64,000 nt of DNA from CBDCXE01 sp965223725 [NCBI: Nitrospinota bacterium] (lineage in GTDB: Bacteria > Nitrospinota_A > UBA7883): assembly GCA_965223725.1 (NCBI GenBank), contig CBDCXE010000006.1:744001-808000 (forward strand), given 5' to 3'. The notes beneath the pieces are model-generated. The model had not been told where the DNA came from, did no database searches, and saw nothing but the letters and a program-made list of their open reading frames with translations. Positions within the stretch are counted from its first letter, which is position 1. Each line of letters begins with the position of its first letter. The translations under genes and the position numbers were made by a program. Positions 54,251-61,699 of the stretch are shown here, one piece after another.

Positions 54251-55966
54251 ATGTATTCGCACGATGTAATCATTGTAGGATCCGGCCTTGCCGGATTGCG
54301 GGCGGCTCTGGAAGTTGTCGGCGATCTGGATGTGGCTGTCATGACAAAAGTCTATCCGAGCAGGAGCCATTCCGGCGCCGCGCAGGGTGGTGTGGCCGCC
54401 GCGCTGGCCAACGCTGATGGCGATTCGATAGAAGCGCACATTTACGACACGGTCAAGGGCGCCGATTATCTGGGCGACCAGGACGCCATCGAGATAATGT
54501 GCAACGACGCGCCGCGGACTATCATAGAGATGGAGCATTATGGCTGCCCCTTCTCCCGCACAGATGAAAACAAAATAGCGCAACGGGCGTTCGGCGGCCA
54601 TTCGTTCCTGCGGGCCTGCTATTCCGCCGACCGGACCGGGCACGCGCTGCTCCACACACTGTTCGAGCAGTCGATGAAGCGGGGCGGCGACCTGCAGGTA
54701 TACAGCGAGTGGTATGTGGTGAAGCTGATTATAGAAGATGGCATCTGCCGCGGTGTGGTGGCCATGGATATCAAGAGCGGCAAGCTGGAAGTGTTCCACG
54801 CCAAGACCGTGCTGTTCGGCACCGGCGGATATGGCCGGGCGTTCCAGATCACATCCAACGCATTCGCCAACACCGGCGATGGCATCGTGGCCGCATACCG
54901 GGCCGGCGTGCCGTTGCAGGATATGGAGTTTGTCCAGTTTCACCCCACCGGGCTGTACCAGCATGGCATACTGCTGTCGGAGGCGGCGCGCGGTGAAGGC
55001 GGATATCTGTTGAACGGCGAGGGTGATCGGTTCATGAGCACTTATGCGCCGGGCAAGATGGAGCTGGGGCCAAGGGACATCGTCTCCCGCTCTGAACAGA
55101 CAGAGATAAACGAAGGCAGAGGCGCCGGGCCGAACAAGGATTATGTGCTGTTGGACCTGCGTCATCTGGGCAAAGAAAAGATCATGGAACGGCTGCCGCA
55201 GATTTATCATCTGGCCAAGGATTTTATCGGCGTGGACGCCATAGAGAACCCAGTGCCGATCCAGCCGACGGCCCACTATTCCATGGGCGGCATACCGACC
55301 AGCAACGATTGCGAAGTATATATAGATGAAAACGGCAACAACGTGAAAGGTTTCTTCGCCGCTGGCGAGTGCGCCTGTGTTTCTGTTCACGGCTCCAACA
55401 GGCTGGGCACCAACTCCTTGCTGGAAGCGCTGGTGTTCGGGCGCAGGGCCGGCAAGAAAATGCTGGAAGCGACCCGAGAGACCGATTGGTCACCAGTGAA
55501 CGCCAAAGCGGAGCTGAGCGCGGCCAAGCGAGAGATCGATGAGCTGGCGCATACCCAAGGCACAGAAAACCTGAATGACATACGCAACGAACTGAAAGTG
55601 ACCATGACCAACCAGGTCGGCGTCTACCGCTCTGGCGAGGATATGGAAGCGGCCAACGAGAAGATCAAGGAGCTGCAGGATCGGTTCACCAAGGTGAAGG
55701 TGGAAGATAGGGGCGGCAACTTTAATACAAACCTGATCGAGACCATCGAAATGTCGCACATGCTGGAATATTCCGAGCTGATAGTGGCCGGCGGTATGGC
55801 AAGGAAAGAGAGCCGTGGCGCCCATGCTCGGGTGGATCATCCGAACCGCGATGACGAGAACTGGATGAAGCATACCCTGGCGTTCCGTACGGAAGAGGGC
55901 GGGTATGAGCTGAAATACAAGCCGGTGACTGTAACCAGGTTTCAACCTGAAGAGAGAAAGTATTGA
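54251..55966 (+). CDS. sdhA: Succinate dehydrogenase/fumarate reductase flavoprotein subunit
   Basis: A 571-residue flavoprotein. The FAD-binding GSGLAGLRAA, the covalent-flavin motif SHSGAAQGG, the substrate-site FGGHSFLRACYSADRTGHALLHTL and HPTGLYQHG, and the C-terminal SNRLGTNSLLEALVFGRRAG are all intact. No twin-arginine signal, so the enzyme faces the cytoplasm. It is the first of three overlapping genes, sdhA-sdhB-sdhE. Confidence 0.95.
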   Translation: MYSHDVIIVGSGLAGLRAALEVVGDLDVAVMTKVYPSRSHSGAAQGGVAAALANADGDSIEAHIYDTVKGADYLGDQDAIEIMCNDAPRTIIEMEHYGCPFSRTDENKIAQRAFGGHSFLRACYSADRTGHALLHTLFEQSMKRGGDLQVYSEWYVVKLIIEDGICRGVVAMDIKSGKLEVFHAKTVLFGTGGYGRAFQITSNAFANTGDGIVAAYRAGVPLQDMEFVQFHPTGLYQHGILLSEAARGEGGYLLNGEGDRFMSTYAPGKMELGPRDIVSRSEQTEINEGRGAGPNKDYVLLDLRHLGKEKIMERLPQIYHLAKDFIGVDAIENPVPIQPTAHYSMGGIPTSNDCEVYIDENGNNVKGFFAAGECACVSVHGSNRLGTNSLLEALVFGRRAGKKMLEATRETDWSPVNAKAELSAAKREIDELAHTQGTENLNDIRNELKVTMTNQVGVYRSGEDMEAANEKIKELQDRFTKVKVEDRGGNFNTNLIETIEMSHMLEYSELIVAGGMARKESRGAHARVDHPNRDDENWMKHTLAFRTEEGGYELKYKPVTVTRFQPEERKY

Positions 55967-55968
55967 CC

Positions 55969-56925
55969 ATGGCGGAAGTTACGTTCAAAATTTTCCGGTT
56001 CGATCCCACTGTCGATTCGGAATCGCGATATCAGGATTACAAGCTGGAGCTGGAGCCTGGCTTAACACTGCTAAACTGCCTGAATATAATCAAATCTACG
56101 CTGGATCCGACGTTGACATACAGGATGTCGTGCGGCTCCGCCATCTGTGGGTCGTGCGCCATGCGGGTGAACGGTCACGCATTGCTGATGTGCAAAACCC
56201 AGGCGTCGGACCATATTAAAAACGGAATTATACAGATCGATCCATTGGGCAACATGGAGATTGTCCGTGACCTGGTTGTCGATCTGGAGCCGTTCTGGGC
56301 GTCGTTGACCAGGGTGAAGCCGTGGCTCTCTCCTGTTGCGGGTGATGTGCCGGAGAAGGAGCAGCTGCAGACGCCGGATCAGTTCGAGTTTATAGATGAT
56401 GTGACCACCTGCATATTGTGCGGAGCTTGCTATTCTGATTGTAATGTGTTGGAAGTTGATAAAAACTTCCTGGGGCCGGCGACGCTGGCCAAGGCGCATC
56501 GGTTCATATTCGATACGCGGGATGCCAAAACCGATGACAGAATAAATGATATCAGTGAACCACACGGCGTGTGGGATTGCACCCATTGCGGCGAGTGTTC
56601 CACCAGGTGCCCGACAGAGACGAAGCCGTTGTCGCGGATCGAAGAAATCCGGCAAGGCGCCATGCGGGCGGGCGCGCATAATAATAACGGCGCGCGCCAC
56701 GTGCTCGGTTTCCGCGAGACCGTGGGCAAGAGCGGCACGCTGAACGAAAACTATCTGCCGGCCAGAAGTGTTGGCTTTTTTAATATACCTGGCCTGCTCA
56801 GCCTGATGCCTGTGGGTATCAAAATGCTTATGCGCGGCAAGAACCCGCCGTTGATCCATCATTCCATCGACAAGGTGGATGAAGTTCGTAGAATATTCTC
56901 CAAATTCGAGGAGTACAAGAAGTGA
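55969..56925 (+). CDS. sdhB: Succinate dehydrogenase iron-sulfur subunit, E-type
   Basis: 318 residues from ATG 55969; the sdhA stop overlaps an in-frame TTG just before it. The [2Fe-2S] ligands are Cys55, Cys60, Cys63 and Cys75. The next set is Cys148, Cys151, Cys154, Cys158. The last set is Cys204-x2-Cys207-x2-Cys210-x3-Cys214, which has one cysteine more than the Cx5Cx3C of ordinary SdhB. In E-type enzymes the extra cysteine converts the [3Fe-4S] cluster to a second [4Fe-4S]. Electrons pass from succinate via FAD to the SdhE subunit encoded next. The sdhE start overlaps the stop by four bases. Confidence 0.93.
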   Translation: MAEVTFKIFRFDPTVDSESRYQDYKLELEPGLTLLNCLNIIKSTLDPTLTYRMSCGSAICGSCAMRVNGHALLMCKTQASDHIKNGIIQIDPLGNMEIVRDLVVDLEPFWASLTRVKPWLSPVAGDVPEKEQLQTPDQFEFIDDVTTCILCGACYSDCNVLEVDKNFLGPATLAKAHRFIFDTRDAKTDDRINDISEPHGVWDCTHCGECSTRCPTETKPLSRIEEIRQGAMRAGAHNNNGARHVLGFRETVGKSGTLNENYLPARSVGFFNIPGLLSLMPVGIKMLMRGKNPPLIHHSIDKVDEVRRIFSKFEEYKK

Positions 56926-57788
56926 GCCTGAAATACGCCCTGTTCACCGGATGTGTCGCCAAAGGCGCGGCGCGCGAGCTGATGACCGCCACAAAGCTGG
57001 TCTGTGAAAAGCTGGGCATTGAATTAGTGGAAATGACCGACGCCTCCTGTTGCGGCGCAGGTGTTATCAGCGAAGATAACGAGATGGTGGCCGATATAAT
57101 CAACGCCCGCACCTTCTCACTGGCGGAGGAGGCGGGGCTGGATATCATGAATATCTGCATCACCTGCCAGGGGGTCCATCGCAAGCTGCAGGTGAAGCTG
57201 GCGAAGGATCCGGAGTATATGGCCCGGGTGAACGCCGCCTTGAAAGAAGAGACCGGCCGCGAATATAAAGGTACTGTTAAAGTGAAACATTTCGGCAAGA
57301 TCCTGGCCGATGATTTCGGGCTGGATCAACTGAAAGATGCGGTGGTCAAGCCGCTGTCCAGTTTGAAGTCGGCGCCGTTCTATGGGTGTTACGCCTCCAG
57401 GCCGCACGAATATTCCGATCTGGACAACCCGGACGATCCGGACGAGATGGAGAAGATCATCGAGGCGCTGGGCGCCAGCCCCATCGACTATGCCGAGCGG
57501 CTGAAATGTTGCGGGTTCCCAATTATCATGATGAATAAGGAGAACTCGCTGGAGCTTTCGGGCAACGCCATCGGGTCTGCGAAAAATGCCGGGGCGGATT
57601 GTGTGATTACGCAATGCCCGCTTTGCCATCTGAACATGGACGCGTACCAGCCGGAGATCGATAAGAGCCTGAATATGCCGATTGTGCATATCCAGCAGTT
57701 GATCGGGCTTGCGTTGGGGCTCAGCCTGGAAGAGCTGAAAATGAACACGCATATCGTGCAACCCACAGGCGCGATAGCTAGTTTATAA
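56922..57788 (+). CDS. sdhE: SdhE/HdrB-like membrane-anchoring subunit of E-type complex II
   Basis: A 288-residue protein (GTG start) with two cysteine-rich CCG domains of the heterodisulfide-reductase B type. First: Cys11, Cys43-Cys44-Gly, Cys79, Cys82; second: Cys156, Cys196-Cys197-Gly, Cys232, Cys235. There is no transmembrane helix. In E-type succinate:quinone and methylmenaquinol:fumarate reductases this subunit replaces SdhC/SdhD, joins the membrane through amphipathic helices, and passes electrons between quinone and SdhB. No separate membrane anchor gene is seen. It is convergent with the cytochrome operon, with only 15 bases between stops. Confidence 0.92.
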   Translation: MSLKYALFTGCVAKGAARELMTATKLVCEKLGIELVEMTDASCCGAGVISEDNEMVADIINARTFSLAEEAGLDIMNICITCQGVHRKLQVKLAKDPEYMARVNAALKEETGREYKGTVKVKHFGKILADDFGLDQLKDAVVKPLSSLKSAPFYGCYASRPHEYSDLDNPDDPDEMEKIIEALGASPIDYAERLKCCGFPIIMMNKENSLELSGNAIGSAKNAGADCVITQCPLCHLNMDAYQPEIDKSLNMPIVHIQQLIGLALGLSLEELKMNTHIVQPTGAIASL

Positions 57789-57803
57789 AAATAGTTTAGC
57801 GGA

Positions 57804-59612
57804 CTAACCGCCGCTCTCGTCTTTCCATTTTTTGGACAGGTATATTTCCGCGCCGCCGACAAACAGCAACGCCAGCAGCGACATCACATACACCTTGACC
57901 GGCATCGGCTTTTCCAGATAGAGGAAGTGCCAGGATGATATCGATTTCTGCATTCCGATATCCTTGTTCCACCCATCCCATGCGTTGATGGCGAACGGGA
58001 TGAACCTGCCCCGCTCGAACTGGATATCCTTCTTTGTGTTGTCTGTGACCAGCGCGCGCTTCATGACCAGATACCATGTCCCATCTTCAAATTTGGCGAC
58101 GCTGGAGACAGCTTGCGACTCTTCCGCCTGTTGTTTAAAAGGCTTTTTGAAGCCCTTGGCGTTGAGCTCCACCACCGCCGGCCCGACGCCCTGGAACGAG
58201 TCGCCCTCCTGAAGATCGACAACCTCCACCGAGGTAACCGACGCATCGCCGGTGATGCCGGCTTTCAGGTCGGCCATGCGCTTTTGCTGAACATCGATCA
58301 ACGCCTTTGCGGCCGGATCGTGATCGGCGCGCCACCACCAGAGGTTGACCTCATGCCCGCCGTCGCCGTTGAGGAAATGTGGTTTTTCAGTACCGGTCGG
58401 GATGGAAGATGGAAATTGAACCATGACTGCGTCACGATATCGGCCAGGGTTGTAGCCGCTGGAATATATCGGAACGTATGTTCGCAGGTTGCCCGTTTCG
58501 CCCGGCTCGGTCATGTCCAGTTGATGGAGGTCGTCGGTCCCTTTATGGATTACATTGGCGAACCGGTCGTTCCATTCCAGCCGGATGGCGACTTCTTCAT
58601 CGTTGAACAGCGCCTTGACCTTTACCAGGTCGATGGTGATATTCTGCCAACGCGGTTTTATTATCACGTTGCCGGACATGACGACATCGATCTGGTCAGC
58701 GTCGTTCCATACTGCGTCGGATGGGTCGGTCGGCAGGTCGCCATCGATCCGTTTGGCGGTCAGGTTCGTTTCAGAATCCGGGTTGAACTGCAACGAATGA
58801 ACATAGTGCGCCAAGGCCCAGCGATCGTTCTCTTCGATGCTCTTGGCGAATGTGGGCATCGGGGTTCCGTTTACGCCGGTGGTAAACCGTGTGAAGATAT
58901 CTTTCACGCTGGCGCCGCCACGGTAGTTCCATGGCTTGGTCAGATCGCTCGGGAAGACCGGAAACTTCCAGTCATCCTTCATGCCATTGGTCGACACACC
59001 GTTCCCCTTGCCGTTGTCGCCATGGCACTGGAAACATTTGGCGGTTTCATACACCTCCTTGCCCTTGGTTATCAGCTCCGGCGTGGTTGGTTGCGGATCG
59101 GCGATGGTTACCACCTGGTTGTATCGATGAAGCTTCACCTCCTCCGGGTCGCCCGATGCTTTATACTCTGCGTCCAGCCCCCACAGGCTGAAATCGGGGA
59201 TCTCGCTGAATGTCTGTATGTAATAGATAACCGCCCACCGCTCCTCCTCGGTCAGCCCGGACTTGACGGTCTCCCGGTCGAACGCTTGCATGGCGGTGCC
59301 GAATATGCCTTGCGATATGGTTTTGAACAGGTCCTCGTCGGTGGGCAGGGCGCCGCTTTCCGTCGTGCGGAACTTGAACACGTTTGTCCTGAAGTTGCGC
59401 GGCCTCGGGTTCAGAAACTCGGCCACCGGCCCATCGCCTCCGCCCTCCATACCATGGCAGAAGCTACACTGTTTTACATACACTTCCTTACCTTTTTCCA
59501 CAAGCTCTGGTGTGTTCGAAGGCTTAGGGCCCGAGGGCTCGATCCCAGCAAACGCTGGTTGAGAAATCAGAAGAAACATCGCCAATAAAGCGAATATCAC
59601 AGTTCGGCCCAT
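57804..59612 (-). CDS. Di-heme cytochrome c fused to ethylbenzene-dehydrogenase-type heme domain
   Basis: A 602-residue protein: signal peptide (about 1-22), two cytochrome c domains with CSFCH (near residue 53) and CFQCH (near 195), then an ethylbenzene-dehydrogenase/DMSO-reductase gamma-type domain (about 290-560) that holds a heme b, and a single membrane helix (about 573-590). The gamma-subunit domain is that of NarI-like, EbdC-like and NxrC-like proteins, which connect a molybdenum enzyme with the respiratory chain. Here it sits last in an operon with a bd-like oxidase. Which enzyme it serves is not visible. Confidence 0.87.
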   Translation of the reverse strand: MGRTVIFALLAMFLLISQPAFAGIEPSGPKPSNTPELVEKGKEVYVKQCSFCHGMEGGGDGPVAEFLNPRPRNFRTNVFKFRTTESGALPTDEDLFKTISQGIFGTAMQAFDRETVKSGLTEEERWAVIYYIQTFSEIPDFSLWGLDAEYKASGDPEEVKLHRYNQVVTIADPQPTTPELITKGKEVYETAKCFQCHGDNGKGNGVSTNGMKDDWKFPVFPSDLTKPWNYRGGASVKDIFTRFTTGVNGTPMPTFAKSIEENDRWALAHYVHSLQFNPDSETNLTAKRIDGDLPTDPSDAVWNDADQIDVVMSGNVIIKPRWQNITIDLVKVKALFNDEEVAIRLEWNDRFANVIHKGTDDLHQLDMTEPGETGNLRTYVPIYSSGYNPGRYRDAVMVQFPSSIPTGTEKPHFLNGDGGHEVNLWWWRADHDPAAKALIDVQQKRMADLKAGITGDASVTSVEVVDLQEGDSFQGVGPAVVELNAKGFKKPFKQQAEESQAVSSVAKFEDGTWYLVMKRALVTDNTKKDIQFERGRFIPFAINAWDGWNKDIGMQKSISSWHFLYLEKPMPVKVYVMSLLALLFVGGAEIYLSKKWKDESGG

Positions 59613-59616
59613 TTCC

Positions 59617-60573
59617 TTATTTCAGCTTTTCATTAATGCGGGGTGTCTTTTCTGCAAGATTGTACGCTGCCATAATTATCGCCCACCGCTCTTCGTCGGT
59701 GAGGTCGAGCTCCCACACCGGCATAGAGGAATCCCACGGTGTCGATTCCACCGGCAGGCCCAGCCCACCGTCTTTTACACGCCAGAAAGTGTAGCCCTCC
59801 GCAAGTACCTCGATGGTGCCGTTATCTGTAAAGTCTATCGGCCGCAGCTTGAAACCGTTGGCCATCGGCCCGTCGCCCGCTGTGTTAATGCCATGGCAAG
59901 GCCTGCAGTTGATTTCATACAGCGCGCGCCCTTCGAAAAGTCTTTTCTCATGCAACGCCGCTTTTGCGGTTTCCATATCCGGGGCGCCGCCTGCCAGTTG
60001 TTTCAAAAATGCATTCACTGGTGGTGTGGCGATATGATTGATATTGGTGAACGTGGATCCTGCTTCGTTGACTTGTGGGAAAAATTCGACGCTATTATTT
60101 TTCACCTGTTCAATGAACTGCTTGACCTCTTCGTCAGTCGGATTCTCCAGTGGGTTTACTATTGTTTCGAATTTTTTCGGAAAGTTTGATGATGGGTGCT
60201 GTATTCGCAGGGCACGCGGTGACGAGACAGTCGGCTTGACCCAGCAATAAACCCCAGCCGCGGCGAGAAGCGGCACAAGCGCCATTGCCAACATCTTGAC
60301 GAACCCGCCGTATGCGCCGGTTAGTGTCTTCTTTATAGGGCTAAGGAAACTTGCGAGTGTCTCCTCATCAGATGTTACATATACAAAAGTCCCGATCAGT
60401 ATCAGTATCGTGTAAAAGAGAAAAAGTGTGCCAGGCACAGTCATTGGCAAATCTTCAAAGCCGGTAATCCATCGTGATAATTTTGGTATGCCAAATTTAA
60501 TTAGTGAAAATACTATCGTCAGGGCTAACACGACCCAGAAGAACATGTATCGAGCCTTGCCCTGATTATTCAT
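59617..60573 (-). CDS. Membrane-bound mono-heme cytochrome c
   Basis: ATG 60573 gives 318 residues; a longer frame extends into the gene upstream. Three membrane helices (about 12-32, 50-70, 97-117) precede a periplasmic cytochrome c domain with CRPCH near residue 225 and the usual axial-methionine region (DSSMPVWE). It overlaps the gene upstream by eight bases and precedes the di-heme fusion by four. It is likely an electron-transfer subunit of the oxidase complex. Confidence 0.85.
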   Translation of the reverse strand: MNNQGKARYMFFWVVLALTIVFSLIKFGIPKLSRWITGFEDLPMTVPGTLFLFYTILILIGTFVYVTSDEETLASFLSPIKKTLTGAYGGFVKMLAMALVPLLAAAGVYCWVKPTVSSPRALRIQHPSSNFPKKFETIVNPLENPTDEEVKQFIEQVKNNSVEFFPQVNEAGSTFTNINHIATPPVNAFLKQLAGGAPDMETAKAALHEKRLFEGRALYEINCRPCHGINTAGDGPMANGFKLRPIDFTDNGTIEVLAEGYTFWRVKDGGLGLPVESTPWDSSMPVWELDLTDEERWAIIMAAYNLAEKTPRINEKLK

Positions 60574-61699
60574 TCTTTTCGCTCTCCCCATCCGGCGAGG
60601 ACTGTTGACCATCGGCTGTTCCATCCGTGGGCGCCGCCGCCATCTTGATGTCATCTGGAATCGCGGTGTCGGTATTGTCACCATTTAAAGTTTGCACATA
60701 GGCGAACACGTCATAGAACTCTTCGATCGAAAGTATCTCGGCCAGGTTGCCTGGCATAATTGATTTTTTCATGATCTTGCTTTTCTTGATATCGCTCTTC
60801 ATGATCTTTTTAATTTCACCCGTGGGCAGGCCGATCACGAAATGCTCCGGCGTGTCTTCTTTCTTCGTACCGGCGATACGCTCGCCATCGTTGGTCATCA
60901 CCAGCAACGGCTCATAACCGCTGACGATTACCTCAGATGGCTTAACGATAGACTCTATGATATACGACATGGTTCTCGTCCCGGCAATAGATGTGAGTGA
61001 AGGCCCTACTTCACCGCCAAATTCGCCCACGGCGTGGCACTTGGCGCATCCGACCTTGCTATCCATATCCCAAAACAGTTTTTGCCCCTTACTGATGTTG
61101 CCATCCATGTATGGCTTAAATGGCTGGGCCATGGCGCCATCACCGCCCTCCGCGGCATAGGCTTCAATCTTGGCGAGAAACTCTTTGGCGATACCGGTCG
61201 GTTTTAATATCTGATCATCCGGTATATCATCACCTTGCGCCGCCAGGAACATAACGACCGCTTTAACTTCATCCGGCGACAGCCCGATGGGCGGCTGGTA
61301 CACTGTCGGCATTTCGTTTTTGTAACCAGGCGCCACAAAAGCGCCCGGGTCAGCAATGCACTCATACAGATAGTCAACGGCGTTCCATGGTTTGCCGGTG
61401 GATTCCGCCCGCTGTTTGGCTCGCTCGAAAGCGCGCTGGCCGATGGGGATGTTAAACTGCTCGCCCTTGACACCCAGGTTTGGGCAACGAATAGCGCTGC
61501 CACGGTCACCGATGGAGTGGCAGGCGCTGCACTTACCTTTACCAAAATATATCTGTTCGCCAGCGTCTACGTTAATCCCTTCAACCACTACTTTTTTGTC
61601 GAACCCGCCGGTCATGGCAGTGATTGTATGCCCCACATAAACAAATATACAGATCAGGACTATCAGAAAAAGGAATACCCGCAGTATGGCTTTACCCAT
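60566..61699 (-). CDS. Membrane-anchored di-heme cytochrome c
   Basis: ATG 61699 gives 377 residues. One N-terminal membrane helix (about 5-25), then two cytochrome c domains with CSACH (near 60) and CAKCH (near 218), and an acidic C-terminal tail. It overlaps the oxidase gene by eight bases and the following cytochrome by eight bases. Such overlap suggests tight stoichiometric production. It probably delivers electrons to the oxidase, or receives them from a periplasmic donor. Confidence 0.87.
   Translation of the reverse strand: MGKAILRVFLFLIVLICIFVYVGHTITAMTGGFDKKVVVEGINVDAGEQIYFGKGKCSACHSIGDRGSAIRCPNLGVKGEQFNIPIGQRAFERAKQRAESTGKPWNAVDYLYECIADPGAFVAPGYKNEMPTVYQPPIGLSPDEVKAVVMFLAAQGDDIPDDQILKPTGIAKEFLAKIEAYAAEGGDGAMAQPFKPYMDGNISKGQKLFWDMDSKVGCAKCHAVGEFGGEVGPSLTSIAGTRTMSYIIESIVKPSEVIVSGYEPLLVMTNDGERIAGTKKEDTPEHFVIGLPTGEIKKIMKSDIKKSKIMKKSIMPGNLAEILSIEEFYDVFAYVQTLNGDNTDTAIPDDIKMAAAPTDGTADGQQSSPDGESEKNE

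Noticed and set aside
54212-55390. Long minus-strand frame (392 codons) antisense to sdhA
   Set aside because: It lies opposite an intact, highly conserved sdhA and has no recognisable motif. High-GC codons of sdhA keep the complementary frame open.
58113-59588. Plus-strand frame of 491 codons antisense to the cytochrome fusion
   Set aside because: The minus strand has two heme motifs, a signal peptide and a C-terminal helix; the plus frame shows none of these and is a shadow.
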